DNA from: Progne subis subis
Taxonomy: Eukaryota > Chordata > Aves > Passeriformes > Hirundinidae
Direction: 5' to 3'
Length of the DNA stretch: 64,000 nucleotides
NCBI GenBank assembly: GCA_022316685.1
Contig: JAKJHU010000537.1
Coordinates: 186,001 to 250,000 of the forward strand
Below the pieces are notes generated by a model. It was given only the letters and a program-made list of their open reading frames with translations. It searched no databases and was not told the DNA's origin. Positions within the stretch are counted from its first letter, which is position 1, and each line of letters starts with the position of its first letter. Shown one piece after another: positions 34,304 through 46,652 of this stretch. The position numbers and the translations under genes are program-made.

Positions 34304-35832
34304 CCCAGCCCCGGATCGCTCTCGGGATAAAAATAACCCGCTTGGGTTTCAGCGCCGGCGCTGGCACGGGCACGAGGAGCGAGTGGGAAGACGGAGTTTT
34401 GGAGGCGCTTGGATGTTTGGAGTGGTGGCGTGTGGTGGTTGGATCCTTCCCCAGGGATGGAGGCCCGAGGCTCCCGGAGCTGGGATTGCGCTGGAGGATC
34501 CCAGAGCGGGGGTCTGGGGGTCCCTGGGTGCGCGCTGGGCTGGAGCGTGTCCGGTGGAGTTTCCCACAGGGTTTCTCTTTCCCAAGGCCTCGCCGGCGGT
34601 GCCGGGGGCTGGCTGTCGGCACCGCGGTCTTTCCCGGCGTTCCCAGGGTTTGGAAGCATTGTCGGATTTCCTGCTTTTTGATTTGGATCTTGCAGCCGGG
34701 CCTGGAGAAGCTGCTCCAGCGTTTCCGGGGCAGCTCTGCTCATTCCAGGGGGTTTTGTCGAGCTCCCTGGTTTGGAAAGGTTTTAATTTGGGGCGAACCA
34801 GGGGCTGACGGTGACTCGGGGCACAGCTGGCCCAGCCAGCGGTGGCATCTCATGGTGTTGAGGACTCGGCTTCGGAGCCCACGGGTGCTGTGCTGGGTGG
34901 GCCCCGCTGTCCCCACGGGGATTCCCGGTGGTGTTTGAGTGTTTGGGATGGTCTGGGACGAGCTGGGATCGTCCTTCGCTCTGTGCTCCGGAGGTGCCGC
35001 AGCCACGAGGGGCTGCGGGATGGTTTGGGAGCCATGGGTCCCTGCCGTGTCCCCGTGTGCGGCTCAGGCAGGCAGGAACCGGCCCCCAGCAGCACCCGAG
35101 GGTGCTGTGCTGGTGCTGGAGGTGCTGGAGGTGCCCGTCTCCACCGGTGGCCGGCGCTGGAAAACGCTGGAGATCCGGGGAGCGGGCACAGCCGAGGAGC
35201 TGCCCCAGCGAGGAGCCACCCAAGGTCGCACCAACGCTTTGGGCTGCTCCTGCGGGCGAGGAGGAGGAGGAGGAGGAGGAGGGCAGGAGCCCACCAGGCC
35301 TTGGGGACCCGCTCTGCCGGCCAGGCCCGGGTGTCCCGCTGGGCAGGACGTCCCTGGCGCGGAGCGGGAAGGTGAGGAGCACCCTTGGGTGGCAAAAGCG
35401 CGGGGAGTGCGTGCAGCACCTTGCACGAAAAAATGTTGGTTGCTACGGAAACACGGCACTTTCCATGCCCGTTCTGGGCTATCTGTGTTCTGGGGAGGAG
35501 GGAAGGGCTTCCAGTCACGTACCAGCTCCACAGAACTTGCTGCCTCTCCCTCCTCGACGGGAGCGCCGGGGTCCCCAGCAGGCCACCGACACCTCCCTGC
35601 AGCTCCTCCCTGCTGAGGGTCTTCGAGGCTCTGCAGGACGTGGTTGGATGCAAGAGCTCTCCACGGGACGGGATTTGCTGCTCAGGGGGAGCACCGAGAG
35701 CGGAGACCCCGTCCCCGGGGTCGGGAGCGACGAGGAACTCACAGCCAGAAGCTCCTGGTGTGCGGCTGGACTACAGATGTTGGTGGGATCCTTCCCTGAG
35801 CTCCTCACCTCTGCCTCAGCTTCTGCCACTGC

Positions 35833-35870
35833 CTGGATGGTTCTGGATGGTTCTGGATGGTTCTGGATGG
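35833..35870. repeat. 10-bp tandem repeat (GGATGGTTCT)4
   Basis: Nearly four perfect copies in intergenic DNA. Confidence 0.9.
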
Positions 35871-36879
35871 TCTGACCCCCATCTCCCATGCCGTGGGACC
35901 GTGTGAATCCATCCCCACCCCTGGATGAGCGTTCTGGAGGAAGGAGCCCGGACTCATCCTCCCGGCACGTGCCCGGGACAGGGGGACAAGCAGCAGAGCC
36001 TCCATGGAACACGTTCCCTGAGTGCTGTGGCCACCAGGACGACAGATCCAGGCTCATCTCAGCTCTGTCTTGTCCCATCCTCTGCGCCCCGAGGTGACAG
36101 TGAGGGGCATCACCGTGGGGACAGGGCCAGGAGCAGCAGCCTGGCCCAGCTGGCCACCAAAACCTTCCTGACCCCAGCCTTCCTCTTCCTCCTCACCCTG
36201 CCCACACCAGGACAGGGATGTGGGGAACCCTCCTGGCTCTGACACCCACCAGCGCCCCAAAATCCATCCCTTTCCCTCAGGCCACCTTGGAACCTCCCCT
36301 CTCCACCCATCCCGGCTCGTCCTCGCCATCCCGGCACAAAATGGGACACTGGTGGGGGCTGGTGCCGCCCCCCCCCCGGATCTGCCCCCCTCCCTGCTCC
36401 TTTTGGGCTAATCCCTGTCCTCACCGGTGTCGGTAACACCTTCCCAGTTTAGCATCATCCTCCCTGGCTGTAATTACCGCGCTGTTTACCTCCACCTGCT
36501 AATTGATAAAGCCACCCCTGGCGCCCGGCCCGGGGCCTCCGCCCCGTGCGCTGGCATGCGGCTGGTGTCACCGGCCCAGTGGCACCCGGCCCGTTGCCAC
36601 CCCCAGGATGTCACCCTGGGCTCGTGACAGTGGGTCCGAGGGCACCCAGGTCTCGGGGGGCTCTGCTGCATCCCGGGGTCATGGGTGGTGGTGGTTGATG
36701 GGTCACTGCTGAGGACACGGCGGGGTTTTGGTCACCAAAATGACTTTGCTGCCTGTCTCGGCCTCCTCGAGATGGATTTGGGGGGTTTCTCCCCAAAATT
36801 GGGTGTTCCTGCTCTTCCAAAGGCGATGCAGGTCTCTTGGATTTCCTTGACGGGGGCAGTCCTGCTCCTTCTCCTGCTC

Positions 36880-37375
36880 TCACCCACCCCAGGGTGTCCC
36901 TGGGCATCCCCTGCCCTCACCCATCCCGGGATGCTCCCGGGAATCCCTTCCCTGTGCCCTCGCCCACCCCAGGGAATAACCCTGGGCTTCCCCTCCCTGC
37001 CCTCCTCCAGCTCAGGATGCTCCAAGGAATTTCCTGCCCCTGGGCATCCCCTCCCCGTGCCCTCACGCATCCTGGGGACAATCCACGAAATTCCTTCTTG
37101 TCCACCCAGGATAATCCACGAAATTCCTTCTCCTTGCCCACCCCGGGATAACCCAGGCAATTCCTTCTTGCCCACCCCAGGATAATCCAGGCAATTCCTT
37201 CTCCTTGCCCACCCCGGGATAATCCAGGCAATTCCTTCTCCTTGCCCACCCCGGGATAATCCGGGCAATTCCTTCTCCTTGCCCACCCCGGGATAATCCA
37301 GGCAATTCCTTCTCCTCGCCCACCCCAGGATAATCCAGGCAATTCCTTCTCCTCGCCCACCCCGGGGATGCTCCA
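36880..37375. repeat. 37-bp minisatellite with a degenerate left flank
   Basis: The right part (about 37065-37375) is a clean tandem array with period 37 bp (CTCCTTGCCC at 37201, 37238 and 37275; AATCCAGGCAATTCCTTCT in each unit) and some shortened 30-bp units. The left part (36880-37060) has related but irregular CATCCC / GGGAAT-type segments. The array ends only about 100 bp before the BIN3 promoter CREs. Confidence 0.9.
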
Positions 37376-37439
37376 CAGCTCCCAGCGGTTTAACTCCACC
37401 CCCTCCCGCCCCGTTCCCAGCCTTCGCACCCCAATCGGA

Positions 37440-37620
37440 CGAATTTTAGGGTCTTCTCCCCGCGCGCCCTGCCCGTGACGTCACGCTGCCCCGCCGTGTG
37501 ACGTCACGCCCGCAGCGCGTGGCGTCACGGCGGCCCCGGAGGGGGCGGGGAGCGCTCACGGAAGGGGCGGGGCCGAAAGCGGCGGCGCTTCCGGGAACGG
37601 CGCGGGGCGGAGGGGGAAAC
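37440..37620 (+). promoter_or_regulatory. BIN3: BIN3 CpG-island promoter with twin CREs
   Basis: Two perfect palindromic CRE sites TGACGTCA occur at 37476-37483 and 37499-37506 (23 bp apart), and a third half-site GCGTCA at 37522-37527. Downstream are GC boxes (GGGGCGGGG near 37545 and 37565) and an ETS-like CTTCCGGG (near 37589) within 35 bp of the ATG. No TATA box is seen, so this is a TATA-less housekeeping-type promoter, probably with dispersed starts at about 37560-37600. Confidence 0.75.
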
Positions 37621-37628
37621 ATGAGCTG
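37621..37628 (+). CDS. BIN3: BIN3 coding exon 1 (MSW start)
   Basis: The exon reads ATG AGC TG|GTGAGT. The start has A at -3 (AACATGA). Only eight coding bases lie in this exon; the G of the next exon completes TGG, giving MSW-IPFK as in human BIN3. The tiny coding part is supported by the strong donor, the CpG-island context and exact phase with exon 2, 10.8 kb away. Confidence 0.85.
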
Positions 37629-37639
37629 GTGAGTGCGGG

Positions 37640-37990
37640 GGGACCCCGGGACACCGGGAACGGGACACCGGGAACGGCGGGAACGGGAGCGGGGAGCCGG
37701 GAACGGGAACGGCGGCACCGGGAGCGAGCGGAACGGGAGCGCCGGGAACGGGGGGAACGGGAGCGGGGAACCGGGAACGGGAACGGGAACGGCGGCACCG
37801 GGAGCGGGGGGAACGGGAGCACCGGGAGCGGGGCTTCCGGGGGGAACGGGAGCACAGGCACCGGGAACGAGGCGGGCACCAGGAAAGAGGCAGGCCCCGG
37901 GGAACCGGAGCACCGGCACCGCGACTCGGTGGAGGAACCGGGACCGCCGGGAGCGGGAGCGGAGGAAGGCGGGGGAACCGGAACCGCTGG
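37640..37990. repeat. GGGAACGGGAGC-type GC-rich repeat
   Basis: Imperfect tandem units of CCGGGAACGGGAGC and GGGAACGGCGGCACC right after the BIN3 exon 1 donor, extending the CpG island. Spacing is irregular (12-30 bp). Confidence 0.85.
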
Positions 37991-38202
37991 CACTGCCCCG
38001 CCCGGTGCCGGCTCCTCAGCCTGGGCACTGCGCTTGGGGAGGAGCCGGGGTCAGGCTCGGAGCGGGCCCCGGTGCTGGGCGGCCTTGGCCCGGAGGGAGC
38101 CCCGGTGCCGGGCCTGGAGCAGAGCCGGGGATGGCCTGGCTTGTCCCGGTGCTGGCCTGGAGAGGATCCTGGTGCTGGCCGCGGTGGGGTCCCCAGTGGG
38201 CT

Positions 38203-38519
38203 CCCAGTCCTGGTTGGGTCTGTCCCAATCCTGGCCTGGTTTATCCCAGTCTTGGTCAGATTTCTCCTTGTGCTGGCCAGGTTTGTCCCAGTCCTGTTTG
38301 ACTTTGTACCAGTGCTGTTTGAGTTTATCCCAGTCCTGTCTGGGTTTGTCCCAGTCCTGTCTGAGTTTATCCCAGTCCTGTTTGAGTTTGTCCCAGTCCT
38401 GTTTGAGTTTGTCCCAGTCCTGTCTGAGTTTATCCCAGTCCTTTTTGGATTTGTCCCAGTCCTTTTTGGGTTTGTCCCAGTGCTGTTTGGGTTTGTCCCA
38501 GCCCTGGCCAGGTTCATCC
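38203..38519. repeat. 21-bp minisatellite in BIN3 intron 1 (array 1)
   Basis: The unit is TGTCCCAGTCCTGTTTGAGT plus one base, with a 21-bp period over about 14 copies. The 21-bp period gives an open 7-residue repeat in several frames; on the minus strand this reads like WDKLKQD heptads. Confidence 0.95.
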
Positions 38520-39399
38520 CTGCTGTCCCTGTGGTCACCCACACCGGTGTACACCCCTCACACCCCCAAAGCACCCCCTGACCCCTGCCCAGGTGCTGCT
38601 GCAGGTACACGGAGGGTCCCCAAACGTCCCCAATGGCTCAGAAATGCTGTAAAACCACCTCCAGCTCCATGAAAGTAAAGCATTTTTCCTTACAAAAAAA
38701 AAAAGGGAAAGAGGAATTCTTGTGTGTTTGGACGCACTTGTTTCTTTGGTGCTTGTTGAACCGAATTGTGTTAGAAATTAATATTATTAGAAATAAATCT
38801 GGGCTGACGTGTGTGATTTCCCATCCTGGGTAGTCCCAGAGATCCAGCGCTGTTGTGAGGGGCCGAGGATGGGATGGATCAAGGACTCAGAGGGCTTTTC
38901 TTTGCCTGGAAAGTCGAGTTCCACGGTGACAATGGAAAATTTTTTGGGTTGGGAGCTGTGGAAGTTGTGGTTTGGAAATGTGCCGCAAGAAGGTAGCGAG
39001 GCACACACAGGTACTGATTAAAACTGGGCATTTGGGCTAAAAATACACATTTATGCACTGACATCACTTTGGCTTTGCTTTACTCATCTCAGAACAGCAG
39101 CAGTTATGGACAGTGTTGGCTAACGAGGGCTTGGAGCCAACTTTTCCAGGGAATCTGAAGGAATGGACTCTGGAAGTGACCCTCTGGTCCAGCAGGAGCT
39201 TCAGAGCCAAGAAGTGAGGAATAAACAATCCCTAAATAACCTGTTGGATGTGGAATAATTTGGCTGCAGGGTCTCCCCCCTCCCCGGTGCCCATCCATCC
39301 CCGGTGGCTGTCACTTGTCACCACGACACGCCTGGCTTTTGCTGGGTCACCCTCCCCCAGTAGATCGTGACTTTCTCTCCTCTTTCCACCGAGGAATCC

Positions 39400-39660
39400 A
39401 AGCTTGTGCCCGGCCAGCGGGGCGAACCGGGCGATTCCGAGCCTCCTCTCGCTCCTCCGGAGCGCGGCTGACGCACGAGGGGCCCGGAGCCCGCGGGGTT
39501 CCGGCACAATCGCCCTCAGTCCCGCTCCTTCCCGGGATGAATCGGGGCATTCACGGGCGCGGGGGTTCGGGGCCCGGGCGTGACGTCGGCGGCAGCGCTG
39601 GCACACGTCGGGGTCGCGCCCCGCTGCTGGAATGTCGCGGCCCGGCCCCGCTGGCGCTGC
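39400..39660. promoter_or_regulatory. CpG-rich patch in BIN3 intron 1
   Basis: A short CpG-dense segment with TGACGTCG (near 39581) and GCGCCCC motifs, flanked by ordinary intron. It is possibly an internal promoter or enhancer; no exon evidence. Confidence 0.3.
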
Positions 39661-39685
39661 TGTGACATCGCTGCCGAGCGGGAGA

Positions 39686-39730
39686 GCTTTGTTCCAGCTT
39701 TGTTCCAGCTTTGTTCCAGCTTTGTTCCAG
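39686..39730. repeat. 11-bp tandem repeat (AGCTTTGTTCC)4
   Basis: Four perfect copies. Confidence 0.95.
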
Positions 39731-40049
39731 GCCTGGCCACTTTGGGAAGCAGGGGCTTTGCTCAGCTCCCCTGTGCGTCTCTTAGGTCCCGGTTAGTCTT
39801 GGGTTGAGCCCTCTTTTCCTGGGGCTTGGCTGCTGCAGCTGAGGAAGAGGATGGAGCTCCGTGCTCAGCTTTGTCTTGCAGAGCCGGGAAGTGGCGCAGG
39901 CTCCCAGGGCTCCGTATCCTAAGTTTTTTTAGGAGGAAAAAAGGGAAATCTCCGGAGATTTAAGGGCTGTTGGCAGGTGAATGCTTTGTTGAGTGGTGTG
40001 GGGTTAATCCCGGGCTCCGTGTGAGCTCCCTGTGCTGCATGAGGGCTGG

Positions 40050-40490
40050 GAATGTCCCCAGGAACACAGGGAATGCTCCCTGGAACACAGGGAATGCCCC
40101 CAGGAACACAGGGAATGTACCCAGGAACACAGGGAATGTTCAGGAACATAGGGAATATCCCCAGGAACACAGGGCATGTCCCCAGGAACACAGGGAATGC
40201 TCTCAGGAACACAGGGAATGCTCTCAGGAACACAGGGAATGTCCCCAGGAACACAGGGAATGATCCCAGTAAGACAGGAAATGTCCCCAGTAAGACAGGA
40301 AATGTTCAGGAACACAGCGAATGTTCCCAGGAACACAGGGAATGTTCAGGAACACAGGGAATACTCTCAGGAACACAGGGAATGATCCCAGTAACACAGA
40401 ATGCTCCTGGAAACACAGGGAATGTCCCCAGGAACACAGGGAATGATCCCAGTAACACAGGGAATGTTCCTGGGAACACAGCGATGACCC
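40050..40490. repeat. 21-bp minisatellite in BIN3 intron 1 (array 2)
   Basis: The unit is GGAACACAGGGAATGTCCCC plus one base, period mostly 21 bp with some 18-bp and other shortened units (GTTCAGGAACACAGGG). About 20 copies. The GACACAGGGAATGG segment of the CR1 3' region resembles the core, so derivation from a CR1 fragment is possible. Confidence 0.93.
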
Positions 40491-41289
40491 TTGTACCAAC
40501 ACAGAAAAACTGTTCCAGGGGGCTCCTGCTGGTGACAGAGCCTGGATTGAACCCCAAAATTCCTGAAGGCAGTGAAATTCCTAGAAATTCCTTTCTAGGC
40601 TGAGCTTTATTTAGAGCAGGAGTAGGCTCTTTTTGGGACACAGCCTTGCACGGACTCCTGAGGTGTTTCTGGAATCTCAGCCGAGCTCCCTGGCTTCCCT
40701 TAGGCCTTGGATCGGGATCTCTTGGAGCATCCTCATCCCTCTCTTCCTCATGTGCAATCCAGTGATTCCCTTGGCCATCACTCCTAAAAATAAAGGGAAC
40801 GGAGTGCTGGATTTGACTGTATCATCCCCTTACTGCCTCATTTTTTAACTTCAAAAACTGTTTTATAAGGTTCCCCAAACTGCCTCAAACCAAACCTGGT
40901 AACCAGACTCCCAAACATTCCCTGCTTGGGTTTCCCTCTCCCCTCCAGGTGAATTCCCACAGGGAAAAGGGGATTTTCAGCCAGCTCCATCTCTGCAGCA
41001 GCTGCTGTTTACTGGGAGGAGAAAACAGCAGGGAGCGAATGCTGATGGGGAGCGTGAAGCTCAGGCAGGGCTGGGGGATGGAATTGCCCCTTGGCAGGGA
41101 GCTCCCCAAGGGGACTCCGGAGCTGGAATCTGCGGGAAGGCAGAGCGGGAACGGGCGGTCACACAGTGTTTGATTCCGTCAGAGTGGCTGGGAGGGATTT
41201 CTGGGATATTCAAGGATGGGGGGAAGCAGGAGACGCCTGTCTCTCCCCAGGGATGGGAGGCTGGGTGGGTTTGCACAGCCTCAGAGTGG

Positions 41290-42222
41290 GGTTGTTGGTT
41301 ATCCTCAGTGTTTCCATGTTATGGATTTGCACGGGTTGTTGGTTATTCCTGGTGTTTTCCATTGTTAGGGATTTGCACAGGTTGTTGGTTATTCCCAGTG
41401 TTTTCTGGTTTATAGATCTGCACAGGTTGTTGGTTATTCCCAGCGTTTCCATGTCATGGTTCTGCACAGGCTGTTGGTTATTCCCAGTGTTTTCTGGTTT
41501 ATAGATCTGCACAGGTTGTTGGTTATTCCCGGTGTTTCCATGCCATGGATCTGCACATGTTGTTTGTTATTCCCAGTGTTTTCTGGTTTATAGATCTGCA
41601 CAGGTTGTTGGTTATTCCCAGTGTTTTCTGGTTTATAGATCTGCACAGGTTGTTGGTTATTCCCGGTGTTTCCATGCCATGGATCTGCACAGGTTGTTGG
41701 TTATTCCCAGTGTTTTCTGGTTTATAGATCTGCACAGGCTGTTGGTTATTCCCGGTGTTTTCTGGTTTATAGATCTGCACAGGTTGTTGGTTATTCCCGG
41801 TGTTTTCTGGTTTATAGATCTGCACAGGTTGTTGGTTATTCCCGGTGTTTTCTGGTTTATAGATCTGCACAGGTTGTTGGTTATTCCCGGTGTTTTCTGG
41901 TTTATAGATCTGCACAGGCTGTTTGTTATTCCCAGTGTTTTCTGGTTTATAGGTCTGCACAGGTTGTTGGTTATTCCCGGCGTTTCCATGCCATGGATCT
42001 GCACAGGTTGTTGGTTATTCCCAGTGTTTTCTGGTTTATAGATCTGTACAGGTTGTTGGTTATTCCCAGTGTTTTCCATGTTATGATTTGCACAGGTTGT
42101 TGGTTATTCCCAGCGTTTCCATGCCATGGATCTGCACAGGTTGTTGGTTATTCCCGGTGTTTTCTGGTTTATAGATCTGCACAGGTTGTTGGTTATTCCC
42201 GATGTTTTCCATGTTTTGGAGC
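41290..42222. repeat. 44-45 bp minisatellite, about 20 copies
   Basis: Each unit contains TGCACAGGTTGTTGGTTATT then CCC(G/A)GTGTTT, followed by one of two endings: TCTGGTTTATAGATC (45 bp) or CCATGCCATGGATC (44 bp). The two endings are interspersed, showing past exchange between unit types. Open frames on both strands follow from the 45-bp period. Confidence 0.97.
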
Positions 42223-45200
42223 TGTGGCCGCGCTGTGCAGGTGCAAACACAGCGCCAGGTGCCGTTTTCTCCTCTCTGAACCAATGCCGATCTTTTTTTG
42301 GAGCCCAGCGTGGCCGACGGCAGCGCTCCCCCTTCCCGGGCGGTTTCAGTGATACTGGGATCGGGAGATGAGCACGGGATAAAAGGAACTGGGATGAAGC
42401 AATGGATACCAGAGCGCTGAGCGAGGCTCCCAAACACCTCCCTGTCACCCTGTGCGAGGCGCTTTGCGCATCCCAAAGTTTTTATTGTGCCGAGCATCTC
42501 CCGGGGTGGAGCAGCTGGGAAGAGCCCCCTTCCCCTGCCACCATCCCAGGCCTGGGAGTGCTTATTCCTTAAATTGTTCATTTTTCCACCTGTTTTGTCC
42601 AGGTAGCTCCAACCCAGTGCTCCGGTCGAGCCACAACCGTGTTTCACAACCGTGCTTAAAATGGATATTTTTGTAGCATAGTCAGGGCCTAAAACAGCCC
42701 TGCAAAATTCTGCTCGCCCACGCGCCTGGCGTGAGTAATTTTCTTTTGATGGGTGAGTAAAATATCTTCTTTTTTTTTTTTTTTTTTCTTTTTCTTTTTT
42801 TTTTCCCTTCTTTTTTCCATGCTCCTCTCGGAATGGGTGGGAGAGAGGATTCTGACATTATTTTTTGATTCGTTTAACACTGACAGAGCGCCCGGCTCCA
42901 TGCAGGATGCAGAGGGACCCACTCCCAGCAGCTCATCCCTCTGCTGCCAAACTTCGGGAAGGTGCCTTGTTTTCCCTTGGCCTGACCTAAAATCCAGAAA
43001 AATCGATGTTTGCACCTCTTTTTTTTTTTTTTTTTCTTTTTTCTTTTTTTTTTTTTCCCCCTTCCTTCTTTTTACACCTCTCTTACCCCGCTGCGGCAGC
43101 AGCTCTGACATCCCTGCTTGGCTTTAAAGCCTCCAGGTTCCCAGGGCTGGGGTTGGAATCCAGGTGGGAGCGCTCACCTGCGGCATTCCCGAGGGATCTC
43201 ATCCCTCCCATCCCCAGCCGTGACCTCCCCTCCCATCTCCGCGAGGACAGCACCCAAACGGGGGATTTGGCGCAGAGTCTCCCTCGACAGAAGCTGTTTG
43301 TGATCCGTTGGAATCAATTTTTTCTTTTTTTTTTTATTTTTTTTTTTTTGCCTCGGCGCTGTGTTTGGAGCGGTTGCCATGAGTTGCTGGGAAGGGGGGA
43401 GCGGGGTGGGACGGTTTCCATGGACACGCCGGGAGCACAGCGAGGAGGCATCCGGGAGATTCGTGCCTAACCTGAGCCTGCCCTCCTCGCCTGGCTCACC
43501 TGGGCACGGCTGGGATCCCCTCCCGCCCGTGCATTTGCGCTTTTTGGGTGGTTTTTAGGGGACCAGCGATGTCCAGGTTTCCAAGATTTCCGTGCGCTGG
43601 GTTTCCTTGCGCGGGTTGGGATGAGGCTCTGGAATGTTGCTCAGCAAAGGCCTCTCAGCTTCTTTGGAGCTTCCTGGCTTTCCCTTACCCTGGAAAAGTC
43701 CTTCCCTAAACCCCCATCCCGCAGGGAAGCTCTGTCCGAGCGGAGAGGGAGAAGCTCAGCAGAGTTCACTCCGTAGCAGAGTGGGAAAGTGAAGCTTCAC
43801 ATCCTTCCTGGAGCGCTCCCGACCTTCCTGCTGGGGTTTGCAGGAGCGCTTGGATCCCTCTGGGACGAGCAGGCAGCTTTTCTGGATGCGGCCACACCTT
43901 GAGCTGAATCCATCCCCAACCCAGGAGCTTCCAAAGGGAAGAGCTCAGGGAAGGAGCCGCTTGCTGCTTTGGGACGGTTTTTTGTCCGCGCAGAGGGCCA
44001 GGTGTAAAGGTTTTGAGAATCCTTCATGCCAAAATCCTTGGGAAAACCAGGCTGGGAGGGTCGGGGTCACCGCGGCAGCGCGGGAGGCTGGGTGTCGTCC
44101 TCCTGCCTGCAGGCACGGAGAGGTTTCTTTCCGGTGAAGGAATTGAGATTTTTGGTGGAAATTCAAAGAGTGAGAAGCTCTGGCGGGGATCCAGGCGATG
44201 CTGGCGCTTGGGGTTTCGATGAGAGAGAGAGGGAGAGGAGGGGGAAAAAAAAAAAATCCCTGAAACTTTCCACGGGAAGCGGGCACTTCCCACAAAACAT
44301 GGATTTAGCCGGTGGTCTGGCAGCGGTACCAGTAAAAACCAGTTTTGGCCACCAGTTCATACCAAAGCGGCACCTGCGGGTCCCCTGCAAACGCCACTCG
44401 TGCCCGCCTGGGGCGGGAATATTGAATTCAGGGGCTCAATGTCACTTTTCCCAAATTAATTAACATCCAAACTGCCGCAGCCCCTGCTGTCCCTGTCCCT
44501 GCTTGTCCATCCGTCTGTCCGTCCTTCCCTCCCTCCCCAGTCCCTGCCTGGCAGCTCAGCGTCCCCGGGGGCAGCATTTTATCAGCTGTGGGTGAAAATA
44601 TTTGGTGTTTATCCCCCGTTTATCTGCCGAGGGCCTTCTGGGGCCTGATTAGGGGTGGCGAAGCTGGGAAATGGGATCACATCCCGCAGGGAATTCATCC
44701 CCTGGGCACGCTCTGAGCTCCATCCCTGCTCCCCACGGCCAGAGGTGATGGCAAGCGTTGATGTCCACGCTAGGAAAGGACAATTCCTCCCTAATTGAGT
44801 GATTCCTGCTGGTGATTCCTGCGTGCCTCCCTTCCAGGGGAGTGGGAGCTCCACGTTTTAAGGCTCAGCTCCCCACAGACCTCATCGAGCTGTATCCCTC
44901 TCTACCCTGCCTGGGAGGTTTTTATTTCCAACTCTCCCGTGCATCCAGGGGAGAATTCGCTGCTTTGGCGTGCGTGGCCCTGCGTTTGCGCGTGGAGAAG
45001 CCAAGTAAATAGATGAGATTACCGAGGAAACTTCGGAGAAAATCAGCCACAGCTTCTCCCACCTTCCCCTCCCTGGGGTTCCTGAGCATCCCCGAGCAGA
45101 GCTCGCAGGATTCTCTCCACCCACACTTTTTTTTTTTAAATTTTTTTTCCCCCCCCCTCCCTGCTTTAAGCTCTTCCCACCCTCTCCCTGCGGTGTTTCG

Positions 45201-46621
45201 CCCTCCTCCCTCCCCTCTGAACCCCGTTGTTTTCCCAAACTCCAGGTGGGCAGGGGGCTGCCAGGGGTTGGGATGTTCCCCCATGGGCTGGGAAGGCTCC
45301 GGCTGTGACTCAGCGCTCTCGGCTCTTCAGGAACGGGATTTCAAGGGATTTCACACCCCAAACACAGCCCCAGCTTTCTCTCTCGCTCAGCAGAAAGCAG
45401 ACATCATGGAATAAAAAAACAGCTAAAAAACCACCGATTCTGGGGGGGGGGCAGTTTTTGGTGTTTATAAAGCCAGGCTCAGCTTTGAAGGTACCAGGGA
45501 GATCCGTGGGAATTCGTGGCAGGGATGGACACGGATCCACCTCCCCCCAGTTTGTTTGTGTTGTTCCCCATCGTGCATTTTCTGACCAGAAAAAGAAAAA
45601 AAAAACGACTTAATTTGGAAGCAAACGGTTGTGGTGTTGCTGTGGCAGCTGCACTTTGTCCCCCCGGAATTTTGCAGGCAGGGACACGACTCCCAAAGGG
45701 ACGAAAATTCGGTGCCAGCAGCAGTTTCGAGGCGTGGGGTGAATCCATTTGGTTTTAAAAGCTCCAATAAAATCCATACCTTTCATCTTTTTTATTATTT
45801 TTTTTTTTTCTTCCTCCTTTCTTTCCTGCTCATCCATCTTCTCCCAACCCTCCCAGAGAATCATATTAAAAGGCAGTGATTTAGAAACCAGGAAAATTAT
45901 GTAAAATTGTTAAAAAAAAAAAAAACACCCCCAAAAAAACCTGAGGAACAGACCTGACTTGCACAGGGTTATTTTTTTTTAGAGGTTTTACTGAGACAGA
46001 CATAATTACCAAGTGGCATCACGATGCTGATAGAGATATTTACTGCTGCACGGGGGATTCGCAGCGCTCCGCTGACTTCCCTTTGTTTCTGGGAGGAAAT
46101 AAATTGAAAAAAAAGAGATTTTTTGGGGGGTTCCTCGCCCTCCGTGGTGGGGTGAGGATGGGGAATGGGATGGGACAGGACCCTCTGTGCTCCCCCTGCC
46201 TTCCCTTCCCAGCTCTGATCCCCAACCAGAGCTGATCCGTGGCTTTTCCCTCTCGTTACCAGAATTCCCTGGATTTCACCGTTTTTCCAGCGCACAGCAC
46301 CACTTTGGGATGCTCTCTGTAACGCCCCCCCGAGTTGTGCGCAGGCAATGCTTTAATCACCTTTTTAATTATCCTTTCCCACTAAGAACCAGCCTGGCTC
46401 CAGCTCCCCGCTTCTTCCCGCTCTGCCAGAGAGTGGCAAACTGGTTTTAACTGGGATAACACTTCCCCCGGAACAAAATCCTCTTTTTTTTTATCCTTTC
46501 ACCACCAAGTTGATGGCATCACTTCCAAAAACATCAAGTGACGGCACCTGGCTGCGGGTGGCGGGAGGGAGGTGCCTCATTTCGGTTTATATTTGACCCA
46601 GGGAGGAAAATACAAAAGGGG

Positions 46622-46652
<31 letters not shown>

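Larger units (their letters stand above)
33451..37430. other. Intergenic EGR3-BIN3
   Basis: No gene was recognised between the EGR3 3' UTR and the BIN3 promoter. It contains a 20-bp minisatellite, a T37 tract (34262-34298), a (GGATGGTTCT)4 repeat (35833-35870) and a 37-bp minisatellite. The rest is GC-rich unique sequence. Confidence 0.6.

Noticed and set aside
34938..35875. Open frames of 200-315 codons in the EGR3-BIN3 gap
   Set aside because: High-GC random openness: several overlapping frames on both strands, no homology recognised, no splice or promoter context.
41290..42352. Long 15-residue repeat frames on both strands
   Set aside because: Explained by the 44/45-bp minisatellite within BIN3 intron 1.
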